Assembly: GCF_900005765.1 (NCBI RefSeq)
Contig: NC_041692.1
Span: forward strand, 62,001-126,000
Direction of reading: 5' to 3'
From: Plasmodium relictum
Lineage: Eukaryota; Apicomplexa; Aconoidasida; Haemosporida; Plasmodiidae
Length of the DNA stretch: 64,000 nucleotides
Shown here: one piece after another, positions 28,869 through 40,984 of the stretch
Layout: each line of letters opens with the position of its first letter
How positions within the stretch are numbered: position 1 is the stretch's first letter
Position numbers and translations under genes: made by a program
The notes under the pieces: model-generated
Databases searched by the model: none
What the model was told of the DNA's origin: nothing
Seen by the model: only the letters and a program-made list of their open reading frames with translations

Positions 28869-31823
28869 TTAGTCACTTTCACTTTCTTCATTAAAATCGT
28901 TATTTTTATTTTTATTTGATGTAAATTGGCTTTCATAAAAATCAATTATTTGTTGCGTTGTTGTTGCTTGTTCAGCATTTTTGTCTTCTCTTAATCTCAA
29001 AAATCTAGGAAATCTTAAACCAATTCCTTTATCATCTGAATATACTCCAATAGCAGCCGTGTGAACTGGTGATAAAGATAAATCGGCCGCTTTTATTTCC
29101 CATACATAATGCGCATCAAACCACACATCAGGATTTAACTTGTCGGAAACTTCATAATAAGACTTTTTATTAGGTATAATCTTTTCATTCAATAAATTAT
29201 ATAAAGTAATTAATATTTCATCATTAAACCCTGTACCTGCTTTGCATACAGTTTGGAAATTTTCAGTTTCCGAATTATATGCAGCTAAAACGAATGCTCC
29301 ATATACCCCACTTCTTTTTCCTTTTCCATAATAACCAGCTATAGGAACTAAATCAACTGAATCTGATAATCCTTCAATATAATCTTTTTTTACTTTTAAC
29401 CAATTTAAAGACCTTTTCGAAGGTTCATATGAGGCATTTTCAAGTAACGTTTTAACCATTAAACCTTCACAATTACTTTCAATAGCATCTTGTAAAAATA
29501 TATCTATATCTTCAATATTATTCATTTCAGAATGAACTGCAAAAGATAACACTCCCTCTTTAGATTTTAGTAAAGAATATAAAAGTTTTCTTCTAATTTC
29601 TAAAGGCTCCTTTATAACAGATATACCATTGCAACAAATTAAATCAAATGGAAAAAGACATATCTTTACTTTAATATTTTCAATATCTACGTCTTTTCTT
29701 TTTCTTGTTGTTAATACTTGAAAAGGTAAAATTTTTTTACTTTCCATATCATAAGCAACAACTTCACTATCAATAATACATTCTGTTACAGAATCTACAA
29801 TTTGATCTTTCACTATTTGAATAACATCTGGATATTTTTCAGTCATATTTTCTAAATTTCTACTAAATATTTTTATATTATTTTTATCTAAGTAATGAAT
29901 TTGAGCTCTTTCTCCATCATATTTATATTCGCATGTAAATGTTACATTGTTAAATCTATCTAAAACTTCTTGTATTCCTTTTGTTGGCTTTGCTAACATA
30001 GGTTGAACAGGAACCCCTGTTTTAACAGTACATTTTTTACTTAAAGTGTTCATATCATCTCCATTTAATAAATTCTGAACAATAATCTCAATATTTGGTA
30101 ATCCACACAAAGCACCTTTTACTGATTTTTCCATGCATTCAAAGATATCCATATCACTACTTTCGCAATAAGCTTTTTTTAATTCCTTAAATATTGGTAG
30201 TAGACGAGTGTCTCCTTCTTTTCCTATGTTAAAAAATAAATTGGGTTTATTAATTTTTTCATTCCTTACTTTAATGGAATTAATTAGAGAATCGAAATCA
30301 CACAAATTATTAGGATTTTCTTCTTCCATTTTTATATTTTCAAAATTTTCTTTTTTTTCTACTTTGTTATCTTTTTTTTTTTCTTCATCATTTTCTTCTT
30401 TAATACCATTTTTTTCCATATTATTTTCTTTCTTAATTATGTAATCATTACTATTATCGTTTATATCTGATTTTATTAAATCTTCGTTTATCATTATCCC
30501 TTTTTTTCTAATATCCTCAGGTATAGAAGGACGAGTTAAAATAAAAGCATATGATAATGCTTGTAAGACGGTAGCACAATTTACTCCTATTCTTAAACGC
30601 TGTTGCAAAAATCGAACTATATATTTAGCTTCACTAGTTTTTGCGCTAACTAATAATTTTTTTATTACTTCTCTCTTTTTTTGTTGAGAATTAGACCCAC
30701 TAAGATTTGGTATATTTTTCAATTCATTAAATACTGATTGAATAGTTAAACGAGGTAAAGGAAAAATAGTTCTCATTTTGCAAGAACAATTTTCTGCTAT
30801 TATTCCTAAATCCTCAATTTGTTGTAAATCTTTTTTTATACTTGCTTCGGTTCTACTATATGCTTCTGACATTGTTTTTAAAATTAATGCTTCCCCCACT
30901 CCGGCCTCTACATTTAAGTAATCAGGTGCAACTTTATTTAATGTTATATAAATAGCAGGAATTAGATCATTAGGGCTATAATATATTAGAACCCTAAAGA
31001 CATTAGATAAAATAATTGATACATTTTTTTTACTACCTGTCCCACTACCTTTTAATTCTTCTATTTTATTAAAAGTATTTGTAAGAAAGGTAAATAATAA
31101 AGAATCTTTAAACTTATGTTTTGCTTTATCTTTTTCAGATAAATATAAATTACTTACATCAAAATAAACGGGATTAAATTTAGGAGATGCTAAGTCATTT
31201 ATTTTTTCCTCTTCATTTACAATACAATTAAATAAAGACCCCTTTTTTATTTCATTTTCATTTTTTCCTTTTAATCTCTTTGTTTTTATATTTGTATCAT
31301 TTGTAATTTTTCTTTTTGATATTTCCTTTTCTTCACTATTTGTGCTTACTTCATCATCTAATTTTTCATTTTTTTCATTATTATTTGATTTCTTTGGAAA
31401 CGATAAGCATTTTCTATAAGAAAAACAAATGCATTTTATATATTATCTCTTTTTCTATATATATATATATATTATATTATGCACATAATTTAAATATTAA
31501 TATATTTGCATAATTTTTTTATCATATAATGTATCTATGTATATTAATATTTTATTTAATATACATATATATATAAATATTAATAAAAATACATTTTTTT
31601 CTTTTATTTTTTATAACTTAAAATATACATACAACAAATCATTATGTCTATTTGAAGAGTTCTTTGTAAAATTCTTAAAAACTTTTACATTAAAATTAAT
31701 TTTATGATTATATAACTTTTTCTTTTTCACTAAAGGTAATATATAATTATATTCTGTTCTCATATAACTTTTTATTTTACAATAAATCATTTTAGTTAAA
31801 AACAGTAATATTAGCAATTTCAT
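28869..31823 (-). CDS. LIG1: ATP-dependent DNA ligase I (2 exons) with N-terminal leader
   Basis: Seals nicks between Okazaki fragments and in excision repair by enzyme adenylation. Exons 31823-31633 and 31413-28869, joined through a GTATGT donor and TATAG acceptor, give 911 residues. The DNA-binding domain (about 300-480, including RFLQQRLRIG) precedes the nucleotidyltransferase core. The catalytic Lys is in KYDGER near residue 561. Motifs SEVVAYD, FPFDLI, EGLMVK and WLKVKKDYIEG follow, then the OB-fold with RFPRFLRLRED. The first exon is needed because exon 2 has no Met between its acceptor and the adenylation region. It encodes a hydrophobic start (MKLLILLFLTKMIYC) followed by a basic stretch with few acidic residues, like a signal plus transit peptide. 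Met21 is in frame and would bypass the hydrophobic part. Confidence 0.93.
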
Positions 31824-32435
31824 ATTATTACTATTATTCTAGATATAGACATGTTTATTATTCAAAATTAATGTATATTAAGTACAATAATACCTCTAGT
31901 AAAAGTAAAGTAAATTCACATATATACATAATTATCTATTACATGAAAATTTATATAAATAAATGAAATGCTATTTTATATCTACTTTTTATGTTCTTTT
32001 ATTTTTTACTTCTTTGTTTTATATTTTAATTATTTCTTTTTTTTTTTTTTTTTTTATTTTCAAACATTTTTTAGTTATATTATTGATATTTATTATAAAC
32101 TAACTCTAAAGTTACTTGCTTAAGCTCCTTTTCCATATTTGCTAAAATTTTAAAAAGTTTAATTTATTAATAAACTTTTAAAATTCAGTGTGAAAAGCAT
32201 TCAAATAATATATCCAAAAGAAAAATATATGTATATATAAATATATTTTTTACTTGATTAAACTCTTATTGACTTCATATAATTTTTTTAAAAAATGTAA
32301 TGTTTCTACATCTTCTATTAACATATGATTAAAAATACTTTTTTAAAATTGTACATTAAAAAAAAAAAAAGTCTTTTAAAAATATTATGTATGAACATTT
32401 ATGACAAATTTTTGTAAATATAAGGTAAAAAATTA

Positions 32436-32508
<73 letters not shown>

Positions 32509-33006
32509 AAATAAAATAACTAGAAAATTTTCAAAATGTTTTCGTTTCTGATTAATTTAAAACTTTCATTATGTTATACCAAAAAAAAAAAAAAAAAAGG
32601 TAAAAAGTGCTTTAAATAAGAAAATACAATGAATATTAAAAAAAAATTATATATAAAATGCATTAAATAATAATTTAATACAAAATTGATAAGATAAAAA
32701 AAAAAAAAAGAATAAAGAAATAAATAATTTAATTTTAATATAATAAAGAATTAACAGAAAAAATTAAAATAATAATAAAAAAGAAAAGAGATAACTAATA
32801 CGACATTTTAAATTCTTTATTACACTATTTGTGTGTAATTTAAAATATATATTATATTTTATCTATTTAATAAAATATTTTCAAAATTAACAAAAAATAA
32901 AAATATTAAATAATATGAGGAAATTTCATATATTATATACATATGTTTATTTATTAATTTTAATATTTAACATTTTAAATAAATTTTCTTTAGAAATGAA
33001 AATCAG
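31824..33006. other. Intergenic region (CorA-like 3' end to DNA ligase I 5' end)
   Basis: About 1.2 kb between tandem minus-strand genes. Expected to hold the ligase promoter and the channel 3' UTR. It contains a long (TA)n tract (32439-32502) followed by AAAAT repeats; nothing else is recognisable. Confidence 0.65.
32439..32502. repeat. (TA)n microsatellite, longest in the window
   Basis: About 32 AT units followed directly by several AAAAT-type pentamers, roughly 620 bases upstream of the ligase start codon. Confidence 0.9.
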
Positions 33007-34570
33007 CTAAAGACGAATACATTTAAAAAAATAAATAGACATTATTATTGTCAGTAAACATAATAATACTACAAGACCAGTAACGTAACCAAATGCATAA
33101 TCATTTTTTTCAAGAAATATTTTTAAATTCATACCAAATATTCCTGTAAAAGAAAAAAAAAGAAAAAAAAAATCATATTATTATTATTTATTATTATTAT
33201 AATTACAATTATTATTTATCATTAGTTTAATTATATATTCATTATACAGTTATTTTTTAAATGCACTATTTTTCTAAATGTAACTAAAATAAAGAACACA
33301 ACATATAATTTATATAAGGAATACCTGTTATTAAAGTTCCTATGCCAAACCCTGAATTAATCAAACTGATAACTATATCCATCCTAATTAAATTATTTCT
33401 AGACAATGATAAGTCAAGATATATTCTGTTTTCTAAATTAATAATAGATTCATATAAATGTTTCACTTGATCATGGATTTGGTGAAGTTCTTGATCAAAA
33501 TATTCTAAGAGCATTTCTAAATCCTGATTGGTATGCTCTTTATTATCTTCTTCACTAACATTTGGATTAAAATAATATTTTGTTAACTCCATTTTTTTTA
33601 AGTCTGCGTTGTTTACTGATATTTCATGAAATGCCTTAATAAAAGAATTTACTTTATCTACTAATAAATTTGTAGGATCTTTTAAATTATGTAAATTACT
33701 TAAAATTTCTTGGTACTTACTAATTTTTAAAGAAAATTTTATTTCTGTAAAATCTTTATTTAATAATTTCATTTCTGCATTTAAATGTTCAAGAGCACTA
33801 GAAAAAACACACTCTAATGCGCAAAACTCAAATGGTCTATTTTCTAATACATTTATATCAGCTTTATATAAATTTGTATATTTTTTTGAAACTGCACATA
33901 ACTTTTTAATTAAATCATCTCTTATCAAGTCTTCTTTAATAACTAAAAATATACTGGAATGTAAAATTACACAAGTTAGAGGAGGTAGAGAAACTAATAT
34001 AGAATTTAGCCGAACCTCTATACTTGCAATATTGTTATTTTCACCTAATAATTGTTTACAATCACGATAATTTATTAAACCAATATTATATTTAACATAG
34101 TTTATATGACAACATTGTTTTATTCTTCTCAGAAATTCAGTACATAAATATTCTCTTATAAAACACTTGCCTCCAAATATTTCAACCACAACATGCCTTT
34201 TTAATTTATTTAATTGAATTAAAAAATCATTTTCATTTAATATTCCCTCTAGTTTCGTTTTTGATTCATTTTTATGAGATATAGAACTTCTTCTATTTCG
34301 CAATTCATTTTCATCATGTAAAAAACTTTTCTCTCTTTTAATAAAAGTCGAATCATTAAAAGAATTTTCTTTTTTTGATTTACTATCCAAATCAACCTTT
34401 ATCCTTTTGCAATGATTTACTATTTTATTTTTTATATTAAATGCATAAATATCTTTATCATAACCATCACCATTTAACATATCTTCATCATTATAATCTA
34501 TATCATCGTATCCATAATTCTTTTTTTTATTTTTATCATCTTCCATTAGAGTCAGAGATTCAAAAGACAT
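33007..34570 (-). CDS. MIT1: CorA/MRS2-like Mg2+ channel (MIT1 type, 2 exons)
   Basis: Predicted magnesium channel of the 2-TM-GxN (CorA/MRS2) family. Exons 34570-33325 and 33143-33007 give 460 residues. The large soluble domain includes a strand-rich part (VEVRLN-type segment and LPPLTCVILHSSIFLVIK) and long helices with ELHQIHDQVKHLYESIINLE, the stalk region typical of CorA. TM1 is around SLINSGFGIGTLITG. The intron splits the Gly codon just before IFGMN, so the hallmark GMN selectivity motif is seen only after splicing. TM2 is AFGYVTGLVVLLCLLTIIMS, near the C-terminus. The first 120 residues are acidic and low-complexity. Plasmodium has several such genes; MIT1 is my best match by remembered position, so the family call is firm but the paralogue less so. 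Confidence 0.88.
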
Positions 34571-36084
34571 TTGAAAAAAATAAAAAGAAAAAAAGAAAAA
34601 AAGAAAAAATTAATAAAAAGAAGTATACAAAATAGTTTTTATCTAATTTTTTAAATAGTTAATTATGCCAAAATGTTAATAATAAAAAAGAAAAAATGCT
34701 TTATATTTATTAATGAAAACCCTTTTTATTTTTTGAAAAAAAAATAAAATAATAATATTATTAAATATATAAAAATAAAGTTTTAAAATAATATTATTTT
34801 ACAAAAAAATAAAATAAAACAAAATAAAACAAACACTTTATCCTGTTTAGGAAAATTCTAAAAATATATATATGGGTATATTTAAAACATAATATTAATT
34901 AAAATAATTATAATTATTTTTATAAAAATAATTATTATTACAATTTAATTTTTCATAATAAATATTATCTTTATTTTTGTTTATGTATATAATATATGTG
35001 AGTATATATAGTACGGTTAAAAAATATTAGTTATTTCTATAGATATTTATACTTTTATAAAATCAATGTTCTTTTTTACTTAATACTTCTCTTTTTTTCT
35101 ATTTATTAATTCTACTTATTAAAAAAATATGCATCTCTGTTTTTGTATTTGTATAAAATTCCATTTTTATGATACAATATTTTATTATTTTAATTGTTTA
35201 TCATTATTATAGCAATAATTACAATTATAATTGTTCACAGAAATAATAACTACATTTTAAAAAGAACCAATAAAAAAAGCAACAACATTTAATTATTTTT
35301 CAAATGTAAGATATATATATATATATTTAAAAAGCTATGAATGTTTTACAAATTATGTAGTTGAAATTCTTTGTTTTATTTATTTATTTTTTTTTTTTTA
35401 ATTTTCTTCAAAATTATTTCAAACTGTTAATTCCACAGTTTTCATAAAATTATTCACAAAACTTGGAAAAAAAAAAAAAGTTAATAAAATGTTACTATTT
35501 TGTATAAGAACAAAAATTAAAAAAGAAAAATTGAAATTGTAAAAATATTTTATTATTTTTATTTTTTATAATATTTCAAATAATGTTCCTATAATTTTTT
35601 TTCTTTATTCCTTTATTAAATATATGAGTATATAAAAAAAAAAAAAAAATTTTTTTTAAATTTAACTTTTTAATATTAAAAGAATTTGCATGAAGCTAAT
35701 AAATAAAAAAAAATATATATATAATTTTAAATCTTTGTAATTTAAAAAAAAATAATGTTATTTTTTTTAAATCAGAAATATTCTTGGTTTGATAATTTTA
35801 TGAAAAATAACATAACTTCTAAATAAATAAAATAATTTAATAATTCATGTAACTTATTAAAATATTTCTTTTAAATATTTTAATTTAATAAGAGTGATAA
35901 TAATTTAAAGTTTAGAAATAAAAAAAAAAAGAATTTTATTTCTTGTAATACTGATATATTTTTAAATTTTAAAGTTCTTTTGTTTGAAGTTTTAAAATAT
36001 CATATAAATTGTGATAAAAATTTGTATAAAGATGTTAATATAATTATAAAACAAAATTGTCTAAATATAAGATATTAAAAAAAA
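34571..36084. other. Divergent intergenic region (CorA-like / small unknown gene)
   Basis: About 1.5 kb of AT-rich DNA between two divergent start codons, presumably both promoters. Only homopolymers and short TA tracts are seen. Confidence 0.65.
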
Positions 36085-36630
36085 ATGTTTATAAAAAAAA
36101 TTAGTATATACAAAAATTCTATATTTACAATGCTGGCAAGTGGTACAGTAGGATGGAGTTTGAATAAATTATATAGAAAAAATGAGTTAAATATGTATGG
36201 TATAAGAAATGATAATAATATAATAATAGTTAGACAAGTAAATATTTATGATAATAAGGACAATGATAATAAATTAAATATTCAAAATGAAAGTGAGTTA
36301 CTAAATTTTGTAGAAAATTTCAATAATATCAACAAAAAATACAAAGGATTTTGTGAAACTAGCATTTTTAAAAATTCTTCCTTTTCTAATATTAAGAATG
36401 AAAATAATGATAAAAGTTTTAATACATATTTAATTATAGATAAATGGAAAACAAAAAATGATTTTGAAAATTCTAAAGAAGAATTTAAAAAATTATTTCT
36501 ACAAAAAAATGATCAATACAATGAAAAAATGAAAGATATTTATTTCAAATTTGAAGTTTACAATAATAAGTATGAAGCAGCATCAGCAAAAAATTTACTT
36601 CAAAAAATATTTTATTTTATTTTTGAGTAG
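36085..36630 (+). CDS. Conserved-looking small protein of unknown function
   Basis: Single-exon gene of 181 residues with an A-rich start context. I do not recognise the family. The first 20 or so residues are basic then weakly hydrophobic (MFIKKISIYKNSIFTMLASG), which could be a mitochondrial presequence or a short membrane anchor. The middle and C-terminal parts hold FNTYLIIDKWKTKNDFENSK followed by KLFLQKNDQ. This strand-Trp-helix order is reminiscent of dimeric alpha-beta barrel (antibiotic-monooxygenase-like) domains, but that is a weak impression. No catalytic motif is visible. Internal composition is less repetitive than the surrounding chance frames, which supports a real gene. It converges on the PUB-UBX gene. 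Confidence 0.65.
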   Translation: MFIKKISIYKNSIFTMLASGTVGWSLNKLYRKNELNMYGIRNDNNIIIVRQVNIYDNKDNDNKLNIQNESELLNFVENFNNINKKYKGFCETSIFKNSSFSNIKNENNDKSFNTYLIIDKWKTKNDFENSKEEFKKLFLQKNDQYNEKMKDIYFKFEVYNNKYEAASAKNLLQKIFYFIFE

Positions 36631-37213
36631 GTATTTTTATCTTTTAAATTTAAACATAAATATAAAAACAATCTTATTCTGTTTTTTTATTTTTTTTAAT
36701 TTTACATTATTTTAACTATTGCATTTTCATTGTATGATTAACAAAATATTTTTTTTTTTTTTTGTGAATATGTTATTTTTAATATTTTAAAGAAAGCCAT
36801 AACTTTTAAAGCAAAATATTTATATATTTAAAAAAAATTGAGAAAATTTTTAAGTTTGTAATATTTTGAAGATATGGAAAGCAAAAAAAAAAAAAAAAAA
36901 GAATATGAAGGCATTAAAGAGAAAAGATTATCTTAATAATATATATATATGAAACGCAATTAAAAAATAATTTAATAAATTTTAACTTTATATCAAAAAA
37001 AATTAAGAACTTCAAGATTTTTCAAAAATTAAAATTAAATATATATAAAAGACACAAACACATATTCTTATGCTTTAAAAAACTAACATAAGGAAGAATA
37101 AAAGAAAAAATAACATAAATAAATAATAATTTTTGACAATAAATTATTTATATACAAGAAAATATTATGTACATTTTACTGTTCATTTGATTATTTTATA
37201 TGTTAGTTTTTTT
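36631..37213. other. Convergent intergenic region
   Basis: About 580 bases between two stop codons, AT-rich with poly-A and poly-T runs. No gene or structured element seen. Confidence 0.65.
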
Positions 37214-39019
37214 TTATGAAGACTGAAAATATTTTGCAATTGCTTTGTCAGATAAAAAACAAGTGTTTACTAAATTATTATTTTTATCATCTAATTTAAA
37301 TCTTAAAAACGCATATGGGATTAAATTGTAGTCAGACAATTTTTTTTGAGGATCAAATTTGCATATCCCTGGAGTTTCATATATGTACCACTCTCTTGAA
37401 GAAATTGAATCGTTTAAAAACTTAAAAAATAAAAATAAAATAAATAAATAATTAATTAATTACATATATATATATATATATTGTGTATATATTAAATATA
37501 CTTTTATTCAGCTTTTATTTTATTTCATTTTTTTTTTTTTTAATACCTCTTTTATACATTCATTTACTTCTTTTATTAATGTTCCTGAAGAAAAGGACAT
37601 TTCTAATACATAAAAATCAGGAAATAATATTTTTAAAACAGTTTTAACATAAACTTTTCTATTAGAAATTTTCTGTAATTCTAATTTAGTTTTTGATTGA
37701 AAGGTTTGCTCCTTATATAAATTTTTAATATTTGATATAAGGTGAGAATAATCTTCCTTACTTTCATCTTTATCCGTATCAGAGGATTCAAAATTTATGT
37801 TATTATTTTTATGTTCATTCACATTTTGTTGATATAAGTATATTTTTGGATTCAATTCAATTGATTGATTCATTAATTTTTCAACTTTTTCTTTTTTTTT
37901 TTTTAAAATTTCATCTATTTCATTATCTGCTTTTAATTTATTTTTTTTTAAAGTGTCTATACATACAATGCTAGATTTAAAAGGGTCAAAATTTGTTTGG
38001 AGATTAGTATTGATTTTTATTGAATCTTTAGCTAAATTTTTTAAATTATCATAAATACATAATAATAAAAAAGTATCAACTTTTTCCATAACAAAATAAG
38101 AAGCCTTTTGAACAAAGCCAATAGAAAATAGAAAATTTTTAGCTTCATCATATTTCAAAATTTTATTTTTCATAATATCATTAGTTGATTTTAAAATTCT
38201 TGTTTTTAATATATTTGGATTTATTAATATATTTTTAACAATTTTACACAATAATGGAATTATAATTTTAAAATCATTTACTTCAATTTTTTTTAAATTT
38301 TCGGTTTCGTTAACGCTATTAATTGTTTTCATTTTTTCACCCTTTGAATAACAACAGGTTTCACTATTGGTACTATCATGTGATAAATAAAAAATGTCTT
38401 CTTTTTGAATATCTTTAATATTCTTACTAATCAATTGCTCATACTTTTCTTTATTAAATTTGATTACAGAATTTTTTAATAATCTTTTATTTTCTAAATT
38501 TGTTATTTCAGCATTTCTTAATTCATTATTTTTATTTTTTTCATCCTTACTTAGATTACATATATATTTTTTTATTTCTGAATGCTTATTAATTAAACTA
38601 TTAAAATTTCTCATGTTATAACTGTTTATATCAATAGTATTTTTTTCATTATCATCAATTTTATTCTTTTTAATTTTTTTATTCAAATTAAAATTGTTTG
38701 TTTTCTCTTCTTCACATATTTCCATTGATCCTTTTTTACATTTATATTTATTTGTGCAATTTAAACCATTTAACTCATTATTTTTAGTATTATTTTCTTT
38801 TTCTTTTATAGTTAATTCCTTTTTAATTTCGTCTAATAATCTTATGGGTAAGTTTAATTTATTCCATTCATCTTCACTTAAATTTTTTAAACTATCTAAT
38901 GAATCAAGCCAGTTATCATCCACTATTTTTTTAATAAAAGGTTTTAACTGTTCTGAACTTTTATTAATTTTTTTACCTACGTTTAGCAAAAATGTTACTA
39001 CTTCATTTTCTTCATCCAT
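37214..39019 (-). CDS. PUB and UBX domain protein, putative p97/CDC48 cofactor (2 exons)
   Basis: Exons 39019-37547 and 37420-37214 give about 559 residues. Residues about 5-66 form a helical SAM-like unit (FLLNVGKKINKSS..DNWLDSLDSL..LSEDEWNKLNLP). Residues about 248-335 resemble a PUB domain: repeated hydrophobic helices ending in AKNFLFSIGF, like the LDFLLAIGF motif of PUB proteins. The C-terminus from about 455 is UBX-like: VYVKTVLKILFPDFYVLEMSF, then after the intron WYIYETPG...LSDYNLIPYAFLRFKL. PUB and UBX both bind p97, so a role in extracting ubiquitylated clients (as in UBXD1) is inferred. The UBX domain is split by the intron and would be truncated if it were missed. A Lys/Asn-rich linker joins the domains. 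Confidence 0.75.
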
Positions 39020-40366
39020 TTTACTTTTTTCTTTTTCAATTGAATTAAAAAATAAATTTATTAAACAAATATATATATATGTTACTAGATAAATTCAAAA
39101 TAATTTTTTTCTATATCATCTATTTGGTTTTCTCAATTATAGAAAAAGCTAAAGTAATAAATATATTTTTTTAAAATATGTATAAATATAAAAAAAAAGA
39201 AAACATTATTTTTTTCTAAGTTGTCTATTTTTATTCAATTAAACTAAAAATTATAAGTTACATATATATTTATAAGTGTGCTAATAAATCAATAGAAGTA
39301 TTTTCTATTTTTGTTCAGCATTTTTTTTTTTATTTATATTAAAAAATAGTTCTATATAAGAAAATTTTTCCTTTTTTATTTTTTTATTTTTATTTTGTTT
39401 TTAATTGTTTTTCTTAAATTATCATTTTTTTTTTTTTTTTTTGCTCCTAGTTTTATATCTTGTATTGAATATAAATTCATAATTTCCTTTTTATTTTATC
39501 CTGTATAATAACTTTCTATGTTTATTATATATTTTTTAATTACACAAATATTTTTGAATGAATTTATGTAAATATATTTAAATATATAACTAAAAAAAGA
39601 GTTTTCATAAAAACGTTGTAGTTACGTTTTAATAAGTTTTTTGCTTTTTTAAAGAATTTTTATAAAAATATAAAATCTTTACTAATATATATATAAAATG
39701 GAGAAAAGAGTATCATTTTCTTTATAGAAAAATGTTATTAATTTCTTTATAAAACAAATTTTAGAAATTAATAATTCATTCCTTAAAAAAAAAAAAAATA
39801 TATTTTTATTTTAAAAGAAATATTTTTCATAAAAAAATTATAATCTTCCTTTTCATTAATTTTTAATTACTTTAGAAATTTCTCATTTTTTTAAAAATTA
39901 TAGCTATAAAATTTTGGGAAATTTTCCAAAAAAAAAAAAAATCCATATTCACGAAATAAAATTTTTTTTTTTCAACACTATATTATATTATTAGCAATGT
40001 TAAAATTTTTTTTTTTAATTTATACTCACATAAGTTTCTCATGAACTGTTTTGTAATATATAAATATATATTTATAAAAAATATAAAGTTAATATTTCAA
40101 GAAAATTCTTTTTACGTTGATATTTAAGTTTTTTTGTTAATAATCATATGAAATTACTAAAAATGACACTAAATAAATAAAAGAATGATCAAAAAGAATA
40201 AACTGGAAATCATTTATAGAATTAAAAAAAAAAAATAATAAATAATCGTTAAAAAAAATAAGGTAAAAATGAAAAAAAAAAAATTAAAAGTTAGAAATAA
40301 TCTTAAAAATAAAATTAAAAAATAAAGGAATATGAAATAAAAAAAAATAATAAAACTATTAAAAAT
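39020..40366. other. Intergenic region (HSP20 3' end to PUB-UBX 5' end)
   Basis: About 1.35 kb between tandem minus-strand genes, AT-rich with many homopolymers. It should include the PUB-UBX promoter. I see nothing else. Confidence 0.65.
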
Positions 40367-40984
40367 TTATTCAATTTCAATTTTTTTCTTTTCCGTAACT
40401 TCTTTTTTTGCTATTCCAATTTTTAAAACCCCATCTTTAAATGTAGCTTTTATGTTATCTTCACAGGCATTTTCTGGTAATGGAAATGCTCTATAAAAAG
40501 AAGATTGTGTTCTTTCTCTTACATAATACCTATGCTCTTCATCTTTTTTTTCATCTGTCTTTTGACAACCTCCACTGATTTCTAAACGTCCATTACATAA
40601 ATTAATTTGTACATCTTCTTTATTTAAACCTGGTACATCCATTTTTATTTCAATTTCTTTTTCTTTGTCTATAACGTCCATTGGTGGTACACTTTTATAT
40701 CCTCTAAAAAAATTATGAGGTTTAGGAAAGAATAATTCATTATTCCTATCTTTTCTAAAATCATAATCTAGTAAAGATCTTCTTCCAGGAAAATATTTAG
40801 GAAAATAATCATTAAAATAATGTCCTCTAAATGAATTCATCATCCTATTCATATCCTGATGATATTGATCTATTTTATTCATTTGATCATACATACTTTC
40901 AAAAAAATTATCAATCATTCCAAAATTTTCCAAGGTGCGGTCATCCTTACGTAATTCTGGTTTTATTATCTCATCAATCACCAT
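40367..40984 (-). CDS. HSP20: Small heat shock protein HSP20 (alpha-crystallin domain)
   Basis: Single-exon gene of 205 residues encoding an ATP-independent holdase chaperone. The N-terminal 95 residues are rich in Phe, Tyr, Met and Arg, as expected for the variable arm of small HSPs. The alpha-crystallin domain spans about 99-200. It has PPMDVIDKEKEIEIKMDVPG at its start, GRLEISG, an RTQSSFYRAFPLPENA stretch typical of class I plant-like HSP20s, and the hallmark FKDGVLKI (A/G-x-x-x-G-V-L type). The C-terminal extension is short and charged, and the usual I-x-I/V motif is only loosely present (KIEIE). No signal peptide, so cytosolic location is likely. Low-complexity insertions are absent, unlike most neighbours. 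Confidence 0.95.
   Translation of the reverse strand: MVIDEIIKPELRKDDRTLENFGMIDNFFESMYDQMNKIDQYHQDMNRMMNSFRGHYFNDYFPKYFPGRRSLLDYDFRKDRNNELFFPKPHNFFRGYKSVPPMDVIDKEKEIEIKMDVPGLNKEDVQINLCNGRLEISGGCQKTDEKKDEEHRYYVRERTQSSFYRAFPLPENACEDNIKATFKDGVLKIGIAKKEVTEKKKIEIE

Noticed and set aside
30899-30901. GTG at 30899 as the start of DNA ligase I
   Set aside because: The frame continues upstream to 31413 with ligase-like sequence, and a GT..AG intron joins it to a true ATG at 31823.
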